Assembly: GCF_014652415.1 (NCBI RefSeq)
Contig: NZ_BMYT01000007.1
Coordinates: 69,833 to 133,832 of the forward strand
Length of the DNA: 64,000 nucleotides
DNA from: Affinundibacterium macrobrachii
GTDB lineage: Bacteria; Pseudomonadota; Gammaproteobacteria; Burkholderiales; Burkholderiaceae_D
Direction of reading: 5' to 3'
The notes beneath the pieces are model-generated. The model had not been told where the DNA came from. It was given only the letters and a program-made list of their open reading frames with translations, and did no database searches. Shown in pieces: positions 55,160 through 63,561 of this stretch (positions within the stretch are counted from its first letter, which is position 1; each line of letters starts with the position of its first letter). A program made the translations under genes and the position numbers.

Positions 55160-55229
55160 CTGCATATTGAAATCTGCGTATTTAAATCTGTGTATTGAAG
55201 TCTGCTTATTGAAATCCGCTCAGTGATAT
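55160..55229. repeat. Five 14-bp tandem repeats (CTGCATATTGAAAT) before cca
   Basis: Four close copies and a fifth divergent copy, contiguous, ending five bases before the cca start codon at 55235. Confidence 0.85.
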
Positions 55230-55234
55230 CTCCT

Positions 55235-56473
55235 ATGTTGAAATCCTATGTTGTCGGTGGTGCGGTACGTGATGCCTTGCTGGGTTTGCCCGTGCAAGAT
55301 CGTGATCATGTGGTGATTGGCGCGACTCCGGAACAAATGTTAGCGCAAGGCTTTGTGCCGGTTGGAAAAGATTTTCCGGTGTTTTTGCATCCCAAGACAC
55401 ACGAGGAATATGCGCTCGCCCGTACTGAGCGCAAGACTGGCGCTGGCTACAAAGGTTTTGTATTTCATACCGATCCTAGTGTCACTTTAGAACAAGATCT
55501 CATCCGTCGTGATTTGACCATCAATGCGATCGCACGAGATGAGCATGGCGGCTTGATTGATCCTTTTAATGGACAACGCGATTTGCAAGATGGTGTGTTT
55601 CGCCATGTTTCCGCCGCATTTGAAGAAGATCCTGTTCGCATTCTTCGCGTCGCGCGTTTTGCTGCACGTTTCTCAGTAGCTCCACATGCTTTTGTGGTGG
55701 CGCCAGAGACAATGGCGTTGATGAAATCGATGGTGGCAGCGGGGGAAGTTGATGCCTTGGTGCCAGAACGGGTGTGGCAAGAGATATCACGCGGCTTGAT
55801 GGAGCAAAAGCCTTCTCGTATGTTCGACGTATTGCGAGAATGTGGTGCTCTAGCGAGATTGCTTCCTGAATTAGATGCACTATGGGGCGTGCCGCAACCA
55901 GCAAAATTCCATCCCGAAATTGATACAGGTGTGCATATCATGTTGGTGATTGATTATGCGGCACAACAGGGCATGTCTTTGCCGATACGCTTTGCCGCTT
56001 TATTGCATGATCTCGGTAAAGGAACTACCGATCCTGCGATATGGCCACGTCATCATGGGCACGAAGAGCGTGGCATTGCTTTAGTGAAAAAGGTCTGTGA
56101 GCGCTTGAAAGTACCCAGTGATTGTCGAGATTTGGCGATCATGACGGCGCGAGATCATGGCAATGTTGGACGCAGTCAAGAAATGCGCCCTGCGACTTTA
56201 CAAGACATGCTGGAGCGGAATGACGCCTTTCGTAAGCCACAACGCTTTTTGGATATGTTGAAGGCTGCGGAGTGCGATTGTTTTGGTCGCGCTGGTTTAG
56301 AGAATATTCAATTTCCGCAAGTGGCATTCTTAAGTGCGGTCTTAAATGCGGCTTTGGCAGTGAATGCCGGTGAAGTTGCACAACAATTTTTAGGTCAACC
56401 GCAGAAGATCGCAGAAGCAATACGTATCGCACGTATTGATGCCATTCGATCATTGATCTCTGCATCGGCATAG
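55235..56473 (+). CDS. cca: tRNA nucleotidyltransferase with HD domain
   Basis: 412 residues. It adds CCA to tRNA 3' ends. LKSYVVGGAVRDALLG, the DxD-like RDHVVIGATPEQM, RRDLTINAIARDE and ILRVARFAARF mark the catalytic head; the C-terminal HD domain has ALLHDLGKGTTDP and HHGHEERG. The ORF opens with GTG four codons earlier (55223), but MLKSYVVGG fits the family start. A 14-bp repeat array is directly upstream; no good ribosome binding site. Confidence 0.94.
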   Translation: MLKSYVVGGAVRDALLGLPVQDRDHVVIGATPEQMLAQGFVPVGKDFPVFLHPKTHEEYALARTERKTGAGYKGFVFHTDPSVTLEQDLIRRDLTINAIARDEHGGLIDPFNGQRDLQDGVFRHVSAAFEEDPVRILRVARFAARFSVAPHAFVVAPETMALMKSMVAAGEVDALVPERVWQEISRGLMEQKPSRMFDVLRECGALARLLPELDALWGVPQPAKFHPEIDTGVHIMLVIDYAAQQGMSLPIRFAALLHDLGKGTTDPAIWPRHHGHEERGIALVKKVCERLKVPSDCRDLAIMTARDHGNVGRSQEMRPATLQDMLERNDAFRKPQRFLDMLKAAECDCFGRAGLENIQFPQVAFLSAVLNAALAVNAGEVAQQFLGQPQKIAEAIRIARIDAIRSLISASA

Positions 56474-56628
56474 GCATCTGCATCTGCGTTTAATTGATGC
56501 TGATATAACTAGCCATGTAATCATCTCGTCATAACTCGTCATTAAAATTCGAACACAAAATAAGAGTGCTGTTCTGTATTGGATTACAGCACCGATTCTT
56601 GCTAGTTCAATTCCAGATGATAGAGAAA

Positions 56629-57456
56629 ATGATGTTACACAAGTCCCTCAAGTTCGTTTTTGCCTCGATGTTTTTTTGTGGTGCTGCTGCAAGTGCTGAT
56701 TATCGTCCAGCACCCGCTGCTAGCGTCACGCCACCGCCCTTACTTACCGCTGGCATGTTTCGACTAGAGTCAGAACGTAGTTATAAACTGAGCTTGCAAA
56801 TGGCTTTGGGGATTTTGAGTGGACACACTGAAGTACAACGCTCACGTTCGTTAGAAAATATTGCCCGCTTGCGCAAAGATTTGTCACGCCAAGTACGTTC
56901 AGAAAAAAGTGGTAAAGCCTTTAATCGCGTCAATCTTGCATTGAATGATCAAGTCGAATCATTACCTCGCTTGAATGCCAAGACAGCTGCCGCGATGTAT
57001 GACGTGAACGAAGATATTTTGATTAAAATGAATTTCTTGTCCTTCGCACTTGAGACAGAAACCAATGATGCTAGTTCTCGTGTGACCGGCTTGGCTTTGC
57101 GTCAAGCTTCTTTGGCACAACGGATGGCAAAAATCGTTTTACTCCGTTCCATGGATAAAAATATGCAGGCAAAGCAAGGCTTGCAAGTGGATTTGGCGCA
57201 ATCACGCATCGAATTTGTCAATGGTATGCATCTACTCGCGGAAGAGGCGCAATCCGACAAGGCACTGCGAGATCGACTCAGTTTAGCGCAGCAACAATGG
57301 CTGTTTTATGAGAAGGCATTGAGTTCTCCTCAGTTCAAAGCGGAAGACTTACGCAATATTTCTTCTACCAGCGATCGTATTGCGCAAATGATGGTGGAAA
57401 TTGTACGACTCGGCTATGGTTTGCCGCCAGATCCTAGCATCATCGCGCAGCAGTAA
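56629..57456 (+). CDS. Secreted PilJ-type (type IV pili methyl-accepting N-terminal) domain protein 1
   Basis: About 275 residues; starts at ATGs 56617, 56629 or 56632 are all possible. Signal peptide with FVFASMFFCGAAASA. The body is a helical bundle with LALRQASLAQRMAKIVLL, the PilJ/NarX-like sensor motif normally found in membrane chemoreceptors; here no transmembrane or signalling domain follows. A weaker, earlier similar region (LESERSYKLSLQMALGIL) suggests two copies. It probably binds a ligand in the periplasm; function unknown. Comparable to the protein at 61703-62497. Confidence 0.75.
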   Translation: MMLHKSLKFVFASMFFCGAAASADYRPAPAASVTPPPLLTAGMFRLESERSYKLSLQMALGILSGHTEVQRSRSLENIARLRKDLSRQVRSEKSGKAFNRVNLALNDQVESLPRLNAKTAAAMYDVNEDILIKMNFLSFALETETNDASSRVTGLALRQASLAQRMAKIVLLRSMDKNMQAKQGLQVDLAQSRIEFVNGMHLLAEEAQSDKALRDRLSLAQQQWLFYEKALSSPQFKAEDLRNISSTSDRIAQMMVEIVRLGYGLPPDPSIIAQQ

Positions 57457-57469
57457 TTGATAGACGACA

Positions 57470-57499
57470 TTAGCTCAACTTAGCCTAGCTTAGCTCAGC
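57470..57499. repeat. Three 10-bp tandem repeats (TTAGCTCAAC) after PilJ-like gene 1
   Basis: TTAGCTCAAC, TTAGCCTAGC, TTAGCTCAGC in a row, 14 bases after the stop; similar to the array at 62494-62543. Confidence 0.7.
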
Positions 57500-57581
57500 T
57501 TTGCAATACGCAATAATACCCAGCCCAATTTAGCTTTAGCGAAAAAAGCTTGATACCAACTAAGATACCTCAGGATAAATC

Positions 57582-58598
57582 ATGAAATTAACTCCTCAGA
57601 AAAAATTACATGCATCGATTGCCTTATTTATTTTCGGTGCCTTATTGTCGACGCAAGCGACTAAAGCACAGGCGCAATCGATGATTAAGATCGATGGTTC
57701 TAGCACGGTATTTCCGATTACCGAAGCCGTGTCAGAAAAATTTCGTGAAAAAAATAGTGCGGTGAAATTCACGATTGGTATCGCCGGCACTGGTGGTGGT
57801 TTTAAAAAATTCTGCAAGGGTGAGACCGATATTTCGAATGCATCGCGTCCGATTCTGAAAAAAGAAATGGCCGAGTGCAGCAAGAATGGTGTGTATTACA
57901 TGGAATTGCCTGTTGCATTTGATGCGGTGACTGTGGTGATTCATCCTAAGAATAAGTTTCTTAGCAAAATCACCGTGGAAGAGCTTAAAAAGATTTGGGA
58001 GCCGGCAGCACAAGGTGTGATCACGACTTGGAATCAAGTTAATCCAGCATGGCCTAAAACACCGATTAAATTGTATGGCCCTGGTGCCGATTCTGGTACG
58101 TTTGATTACTTTACCGAGGCGATCAATGGCAAGGCAAAATTAAGTCGGACTGACTTTACTACCTCAGAAGATGATAACGTGATTGTGCAGGCAGTATCGC
58201 GCGATGTGAATGCGATGGGCTATCTTGGCTTTGCCTATTATTCTGAAAACAGTAAGCAATTGAAGGCAGCAGCAATTGTTGCGAAAGACGCTAAGTCTGC
58301 GGTCTTGCCATCAGTGAAGACGGTGATGGATGCTAACTATCAACCATTAGCACGTCCCTTATTTATTTATGTGAATGCGAAAGCGGATCAACGTCCGGAG
58401 GTGAATGCCTTTGTTGATTATTATCTCAATAATGCAGATGCGATCGCCAAACAAGTGAAGTACGTTCCTTTGTCGATGAAAGACTATCGTCACACCATGG
58501 TGAATTACAAAGTGAAGAAGACAGGAACCGCATTTGGCGGCGAGGCAGAAGTTGGCGTTACGATTGAAGAGTTGTTAAAACGCGAACCGAAAAATTAG
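57582..58598 (+). CDS. pstS: PstS-family phosphate-binding protein
   Basis: 338 residues. Signal peptide ([19 protein letters not shown]). The phosphate-site blocks are [34 protein letters not shown] and [17 protein letters not shown], the pattern of the SphX/PstS type periplasmic binding protein for high-affinity phosphate import. No pstCAB or phoU follows; a terminator does. CAGGA precedes the ATG by seven bases. Whether it feeds a Pst system elsewhere or acts as sensor is open. Confidence 0.92.
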   Translation: MKLTPQKKLHASIALFIFGALLSTQATKAQAQSMIKIDGSSTVFPITEAVSEKFREKNSAVKFTIGIAGTGGGFKKFCKGETDISNASRPILKKEMAECSKNGVYYMELPVAFDAVTVVIHPKNKFLSKITVEELKKIWEPAAQGVITTWNQVNPAWPKTPIKLYGPGADSGTFDYFTEAINGKAKLSRTDFTTSEDDNVIVQAVSRDVNAMGYLGFAYYSENSKQLKAAAIVAKDAKSAVLPSVKTVMDANYQPLARPLFIYVNAKADQRPEVNAFVDYYLNNADAIAKQVKYVPLSMKDYRHTMVNYKVKKTGTAFGGEAEVGVTIEELLKREPKN

Positions 58599-58648
58599 TC
58601 ACTGAGTTTTGAACTAAGATTTGCACAAGCTCAGACACAATTCAGTAC

Positions 58649-58684
58649 AAGAAAGCCAGTAGTATTACTGGCTTTCTTATTTTA
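58649..58684. terminator. Terminator between pstS and lrp
   Basis: AAGAAAGCCAGTA (58649-58661), four-base loop, TACTGGCTTTCTT (58666-58678), then a T-rich stretch. Serves pstS; may serve the convergent lrp. Confidence 0.9.
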
Positions 58685-58697
58685 TGAATTGAGCGAT

Positions 58698-59198
58698 TTA
58701 GCTCATGCCGACTGGCAGTGCGGTGGTATCTTTAATCTGCTGCAAAGCAAAACTCGATTTCACATCCAGCACTGCAGGATGTTTTAACAAAGTCTCCATC
58801 ATAAAGCGCGAGAAATGATTCATATCTTCGACGCGCACCCGCAATAAATAATCCATTTCTCCGGTCATTGCATAGCAAGCGACGACTTCTGGCCATTGCT
58901 CGACTGAAGCAGCGAAATCAATTCGTGGTGAGCGAGAGTTGCCTTTGGCGGGTGTGTCGGTATGTTTCTCCAACCTGACATTAATATAAGCCAATAAGCC
59001 GAGTCCAATTTTTTCCGCTTCTATTAGCGCAACGTACTTGCGTATTACCCCTGCATCTTCTAGTCTTTTGATACGGCGTAGGCAAGGCGATGGAGATAGA
59101 TTGACGCGTTCTGCGACTTCCTGATTCGTCAATCTACCATCGGCTTGTAAAATCGCTAAAATTTTACGATCAATTTTATCTAGTTCAATTTGGGGCAT
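58698..59198 (-). CDS. Lrp/AsnC-family transcriptional regulator
   Basis: 166 residues from MPQIELDKIDRKIL (59198); an ORF extension to 59228 adds ten residues and is less typical. HTH in LTNQEVAERVNLSPSPCLRRIKRLEDAGVI, then the RAM ligand-binding domain with VVACYAMTGEMDYLLRVRV. It lies head-to-head with hppD-phhA, so control of phenylalanine/tyrosine catabolism (compare PhhR-like or HmgR roles) is likely. A palindrome of Lrp-box form lies in the shared gap. Confidence 0.92.
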   Translation of the reverse strand: MPQIELDKIDRKILAILQADGRLTNQEVAERVNLSPSPCLRRIKRLEDAGVIRKYVALIEAEKIGLGLLAYINVRLEKHTDTPAKGNSRSPRIDFAASVEQWPEVVACYAMTGEMDYLLRVRVEDMNHFSRFMMETLLKHPAVLDVKSSFALQQIKDTTALPVGMS

Positions 59199-59222
59199 GT
59201 TCTGCTCTATGTTTGATTTTTG

Positions 59223-59239
59223 TAGCAATATTATTGCTC
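59223..59239. promoter_or_regulatory. Candidate Lrp-type operator
   Basis: AGCAAT-ATT-ATTGCT (59224-59238), a 15-base dyad with A/T centre as in Lrp-family boxes, about 25 bases before the lrp start and 160 before hppD. A second inverted repeat, CTTGCG/CGCAAG, is at 59296-59318. Confidence 0.5.
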
Positions 59240-59398
59240 AAATAATCGTTAATGTGCAGTATTTTGGAATTTTATGGCGTATTAGAGGCTTTATACTTGC
59301 GGATTGATTTGGCGCAAGGAATCTTTGTTTTGATAGCGATAAATAAATAATCTGACATTGCTTGCATCATAAAAATTGTTTTTTAACCGGAGATAACA

Positions 59399-60517
59399 AT
59401 GACCTTCCAAACTTGGGAAAACCCGATGGGGACAGATGGTTTCGAATTTATCGAATACGCTGCGCCAGAACCAAAAGAACTTGAAAAATTATTTATTGAA
59501 ATGGGTTTTACTGCGATTGCTAAGCATCGCACCAAGAACGTTACTTTGTATCGCCAAGGTGACGTTAATTTCATTATTAATGCGGAACCAAATTCGTTTG
59601 CACAACGCTTTGCACGCAAGCATGGACCGTCCGTGTGTGCATTCGCGATTCGTGTGAAAGATGCCAATTTTGCTTACAAACGTGCGTTGGAATTAGGCGC
59701 ATGGGGCTTTGATAATCAAACGGGACCAATGGAATTGAATATCCCAGCAATCAAGGGTATTGGCGATTCATTGATTTATTTCGTTGATCGTTGGCAAGGT
59801 AAAGACGGTGCCGAAAAAGGTGCGATCGGTAACATCAGTATTTATGATGCTGACTTCGTAGCGATCCCAGGTGTTGATCCAAATCCAGTTGGTCATGGCT
59901 TGACTTACATTGATCACCTAACACACAACGTACACCGTGGACGTATGGCTGAATGGTCTGATTTCTACGAAACTTTGTTTAACTTCCGTGAAATCCGTTA
60001 CTTTGACATCGCTGGTAAATTGACTGGCTTGAAATCAAAAGCGATGACTTCTCCATGCGGCAAGATTCGCATTCCAATCAACGAATCTTCGGACGATAAA
60101 TCTCAAATCTCTGAATACTTGGATCTGTATCACGGTGAAGGTGTGCAGCATATCGCGATGGGTACCGACAATGTGTACCAAACTGTCGCCGATATGAAAG
60201 CTGCTGGCGTGTCTTTCCAAGATACGATTGATACTTACTATGATTTGGTCGATCGTCGTTTGCCTGGTCATGGCGAAGATGTGGAAGCCTTGCGCAAATT
60301 GCGTGTATTGATTGATGGTAAGAGCACAGAAACGACGCGTGAATTGTTGTTGCAGATTTTTACAACGACAGTCATCGGTCCTATTTTCTTCGAAATCATT
60401 CAACGCAAAGGCGATCAAGGTTTTGGTGAAGGTAATTTCCGTGCCTTGTTTGAATCGATTGAATTGGATCAGATTCGTCGTGGTGTCTTGAAAGACGATA
60501 CAACCACTACAGCGTAA
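59399..60517 (+). CDS. hppD: 4-hydroxyphenylpyruvate dioxygenase
   Basis: 372 residues of the vicinal-oxygen-chelate fold. It turns 4-hydroxyphenylpyruvate into homogentisate with O2. Iron ligands: His in YIDHLTHNVHRGRM, His in HGEGVQHIAMGTDN, Glu in GPIFFEIIQRKGDQGFGEGNF, each in its usual block. CCGGAG precedes the ATG. The intergenic region to phhA contains a terminator. Confidence 0.96.
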   Translation: MTFQTWENPMGTDGFEFIEYAAPEPKELEKLFIEMGFTAIAKHRTKNVTLYRQGDVNFIINAEPNSFAQRFARKHGPSVCAFAIRVKDANFAYKRALELGAWGFDNQTGPMELNIPAIKGIGDSLIYFVDRWQGKDGAEKGAIGNISIYDADFVAIPGVDPNPVGHGLTYIDHLTHNVHRGRMAEWSDFYETLFNFREIRYFDIAGKLTGLKSKAMTSPCGKIRIPINESSDDKSQISEYLDLYHGEGVQHIAMGTDNVYQTVADMKAAGVSFQDTIDTYYDLVDRRLPGHGEDVEALRKLRVLIDGKSTETTRELLLQIFTTTVIGPIFFEIIQRKGDQGFGEGNFRALFESIELDQIRRGVLKDDTTTTA

Positions 60518-60550
60518 TTCGTCATAAGCAAATTACGACACTAATAATAA

Positions 60551-60580
60551 AAAAAGCTAACAATACGTTAGCTTTTTTTT
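60551..60580 (+). terminator. Intrinsic terminator abutting the phhA ribosome binding site
   Basis: AAAAAGCTAAC (60551-60561), five-base loop, GTTAGC (60567-60572) and eight T (60573-60580). The Shine-Dalgarno GGAG of phhA begins at the next base (60581). Confidence 0.88.
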
Positions 60581-60592
60581 GGAGACAAATAG

Positions 60593-61477
60593 ATGGATAC
60601 CTCAGTTTCAAATGAAGATTTCTTGGCGACGGTAGCCGAAAAATCGAATGGTGCTGCCTTACGTGGTGATTACGCGCATATGGACGCACACTATGTGGTG
60701 CAACAAGATTGGGCTGCCTATACCGAAGCCGAACATGATCTCTGGCGCAAATTGTATCAACGTCAAATGGCACTCCTGCCGGGACGTGCATGCGATGAAT
60801 TTATCGAAGCATTGGCAAAGATGGATATCAGTGCCGGGATTCCGGTATTCGAAAAAACCTCTAAAGAATTATTCGCTGCAACGGGTTGGACAATTGTTGC
60901 GGTACCGGGCTTGATTCCTGAACTGACATTTTTTGATCATCTGGCGAATCGTCGGTTTCCGGTGACTGTTTGGTTACGTAAACCTGAAGAATTTAATTAC
61001 ATAGTTGAACCCGATGTGTTCCATGATTTCTTCGGTCATGTGCCACTTTTGTTTAATCCCGTATTTGCCGACTATATGCAGCGTTACGGTCAGGGTGGTT
61101 TAAAAGCGATGCGGCTCGGTGGCTTGGACGAACTCGCGCGCTTATATTGGTACACGGTGGAGTTTGGTTTGATCAATACACCGGCCGGCATACGTATTTA
61201 TGGTGCAGGTATTTTGTCGTCTGGTGGCGAAGTCGAATATTGCCTGACGCCTGGTACAAAGTCGCGCCACATTCGTTTAGATATTGAGCGCTGCTTACGT
61301 ACTTTGTACAAAATTGACTCGTATCAAGAGACGTATTTTGTAATCGACAGTTACCAACAGTTGTTTGATGGCACCGCGCCCGACTTCACTCCGATTTATC
61401 AAAAGTTAAAGTCGATGGATGTGCTGCCAGCAAATACCTTGTTGGCCGACGAAATCGAATTACTTCCCGCGCTTTAA
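60593..61477 (+). CDS. phhA: Phenylalanine 4-monooxygenase
   Basis: 294 residues, pterin-dependent, non-heme iron; makes tyrosine from phenylalanine. Iron ligands: two His in DVFHDFFGHVPLL and Glu in YWYTVEFGLI. The pterin region VPGLIPELTFFDHLANR is present. It follows hppD, with GGAGAC eight bases before the ATG. No dehydratase gene (phhB) for the pterin cofactor is adjacent. It lacks the regulatory ACT domain, as expected for bacteria. Confidence 0.96.
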   Translation: MDTSVSNEDFLATVAEKSNGAALRGDYAHMDAHYVVQQDWAAYTEAEHDLWRKLYQRQMALLPGRACDEFIEALAKMDISAGIPVFEKTSKELFAATGWTIVAVPGLIPELTFFDHLANRRFPVTVWLRKPEEFNYIVEPDVFHDFFGHVPLLFNPVFADYMQRYGQGGLKAMRLGGLDELARLYWYTVEFGLINTPAGIRIYGAGILSSGGEVEYCLTPGTKSRHIRLDIERCLRTLYKIDSYQETYFVIDSYQQLFDGTAPDFTPIYQKLKSMDVLPANTLLADEIELLPAL

Positions 61478-61486
61478 ATCACTGCG

Positions 61487-61521
61487 GTGCGTGACGGTTA
61501 AGGTGGTCACGCACTTTCTCT
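61487..61521 (+). terminator. Weak terminator after phhA
   Basis: GTGCGTGAC (61487-61495) pairs perfectly with GTCACGCAC (61506-61514), then TTTCTCT. Confidence 0.5.
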
Positions 61522-61702
61522 AGTTAGTTTGACACTGCGTTGGTACTAACAAGTACTGACTTCCGCTAACTACGTCTCAGGCTTTTCAATTAGTAGTTAT
61601 TCCCTAAGCTAGTCCTTAATTTTGCCTTCGGTAGTTCGAATGGCGAATGGTTTACATTGCGCTGGCGATTTACTATTTCTGATCATTTTCGGGAGTGTAA
61701 AT

Positions 61703-62497
61703 ATGCAACGTAGAGATTTTATAAAAATCGGGTGCGTGCTGAGTGCCAGTTGGGGGTTCAGTTCAGTTGGTTTTGCGCAAGTACAAAATCTGAATGATGC
61801 GATCAACAAGGCGGGACGACAGCGCATGTTATCGCAACGTTTGGCGAAAGCATATTTGCAGATTGGTATGGGTGTTGATCTCGACCAATCTCGAAAAATC
61901 TTGGACGCTTCCGCTGCGCTGTTTGATCGTCAATTGATCGAATTAAAAAATTTTAAGGCGACAGCCGAGATCAAAGATGGGATTTTGAAATCGGAGAAGA
62001 CTTGGCTGGTGTACAAAGATTTACTACTAGGCAAAGCCGCCAATCCTAGCGACGCAAAGCAAGTGCTGCAGATCAGTGATTCACTACTCACGATGGCTGA
62101 TCAAGTGACGCAACAATTAGAAAAGCAGGCGAATTCCGCTGCTGGCAAATTAGTGAATATCGCTGGGCGTCAGCGCATGCTATCGCAACGCATGGCAAAG
62201 ATGTATCAAGCCATACAGTGGGAGGTTGCCGAAGCGTCGAGTATGCAATCTTTGGAAACAATGCGAAAAGAATTTAATAGCAATATGCAGCTATTAGAAT
62301 CCAATGCAGACACCACCAAATCTATCCAGAATGAATTGAAGTTGGCGCGTCAGCAATGGGCGTATTTTGATCACGCCATTCGGCAGCCTGCTGATCCACG
62401 TATGCGCCAGCAATATGCAACGACAGTGGCGACAACCAGCGAGCGCATTTTGCAGCAAATGGATATTGTTACAGGCATGTACCAAGCGCTCAGTTAG
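61703..62497 (+). CDS. Secreted PilJ-type domain protein 2, possibly Tat-exported
   Basis: 264 residues. ATG at 61703 follows GGGAG; an upstream extension to 61622 is rejected. The N-terminus MQRRDFIKIGCVLSAS looks like a twin-arginine signal (RRDFIK), cleaved after GFAQ. Two PilJ/NarX-like motifs, GRQRMLSQRLAKAYLQIG (about 40) and GRQRMLSQRMAKMYQAIQ (about 155), mark a tandem sensor domain. No membrane or signalling domain follows. Function unknown; likely a soluble periplasmic sensor module. The array of 10-bp repeats begins in its stop codon. Confidence 0.8.
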   Translation: MQRRDFIKIGCVLSASWGFSSVGFAQVQNLNDAINKAGRQRMLSQRLAKAYLQIGMGVDLDQSRKILDASAALFDRQLIELKNFKATAEIKDGILKSEKTWLVYKDLLLGKAANPSDAKQVLQISDSLLTMADQVTQQLEKQANSAAGKLVNIAGRQRMLSQRMAKMYQAIQWEVAEASSMQSLETMRKEFNSNMQLLESNADTTKSIQNELKLARQQWAYFDHAIRQPADPRMRQQYATTVATTSERILQQMDIVTGMYQALS

Positions 62498-62543
62498 GAT
62501 CACCCAGGATCACTTAGGCTCAACTAAGCTCACTTAAGCTCAA
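62494..62543. repeat. Five 10-bp tandem repeats (TTAGGCTCAA) at the end of PilJ-like gene 2
   Basis: TTAGGATCAC, CCAGGATCAC, TTAGGCTCAA, CTAAGCTCAC, TTAAGCTCAA. Similar to the array after the first PilJ-type gene. Confidence 0.8.
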
Positions 62544-62627
62544 TTGAGTGCGCGTTGCTGGATGTGGCAATGAACGACAGTGTTTAACGCTAATTGCATG
62601 CGTTATCCATGCCATGCGCAATGTCAG

Positions 62628-62656
62628 CGCCAATCGATTGATTGGCGTTTTTTTTT
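62628..62656 (+). terminator. Terminator for PilJ-type gene 2
   Basis: CGCCAATC, four-base loop, GATTGGCG (62640-62647), then nine T. Confidence 0.92.
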
Positions 62657-62664
62657 GATGAGGT

Positions 62665-63561
62665 TTATTGATGCGTATCTTGAAATTGCTGGGTGTTTTT
62701 GTAGACGCTCACTTCACCTTGTGGTCGTGTTTTGAAGCGGCGGTGAGTCCAGAAATATTCGGCTGGCATCTTCAAGATTTCTGATTCGATATAGGCATTC
62801 ATAAAACGGGTCGAGCTAACGATATCAGTATGCGGGTAGTCTTCCCAAGCTTGATCAAACTTCACATCCCAACCATCGTAGCCCGGACGTATGCTGGCGA
62901 TCACCGGAATCACTTTGGCATGGGTTGCCGCAGCAATTCGTGGTAATGCGGTGAGTGTCGCAGCGGGCACACCAAAGAAGGGCACAAATTCGGCATCTTT
63001 GGCACCAAAATCCATGTCGGGTAACATGAAGAAGGGTAGATTTTCTTTCATCGCGCGAATGATAGGTTTGACACCTTCTGCACGTGAAAATAATTTTACT
63101 GGGCGAAAACGTGAGCGACCTTTGCGTAGCGCCTTATCGAAAGTTTTGTTTCTTTGCGTGGTGTAGATCGAACAGAGTGAGGATTCCAACATCACTGCAA
63201 CACCCGCAACATCGAGACTCACAAAATGTGGGCACATGAAAATTGTTGGTGAGCTCGTCATTTCCGCCATCGGCATGGCATAGTCGACATGAATTAATTT
63301 ACGTAGCCGGCGCTCGGAAGACCACCAGAGAATACCTCGTTCCAATACGCTACGCACATAGACTTGAAAATGGCGTCGCGTGATTTTCTTTCTTTCTGAC
63401 TCTGGCATTTGCGGAAAACATAAGCGCAGATTCGTTAAACAGATATGGCGACGGCGACTCAAAATAAGATATAAAAGACTACCTAAGCCTTCGCCAATAC
63501 GCGCCAAGATCGGCAGCGGCAGCCAGTGCAGCAGCCACATTATTAGTACGGCAAATCTCAT
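62665..63561 (-). CDS. Lipid A acyltransferase family protein (LpxL/LpxM type)
   Basis: 298 residues. It transfers an acyl chain from acyl-ACP to lipid A precursors at the inner membrane. N-terminal hydrophobic anchor (LIMWLLHWLPLPILARIG), the HxxxxD site HFVSLD near residue 111, PDMDFGAKDAEFVPFFGVPA as substrate block, and RRFKTRP near the end. Its start overlaps the upstream gene's stop by four bases (ATGA), so both are one operon. Lauroyl versus myristoyl specificity cannot be told. Confidence 0.92.
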   Translation of the reverse strand: MRFAVLIMWLLHWLPLPILARIGEGLGSLLYLILSRRRHICLTNLRLCFPQMPESERKKITRRHFQVYVRSVLERGILWWSSERRLRKLIHVDYAMPMAEMTSSPTIFMCPHFVSLDVAGVAVMLESSLCSIYTTQRNKTFDKALRKGRSRFRPVKLFSRAEGVKPIIRAMKENLPFFMLPDMDFGAKDAEFVPFFGVPAATLTALPRIAAATHAKVIPVIASIRPGYDGWDVKFDQAWEDYPHTDIVSSTRFMNAYIESEILKMPAEYFWTHRRFKTRPQGEVSVYKNTQQFQDTHQ

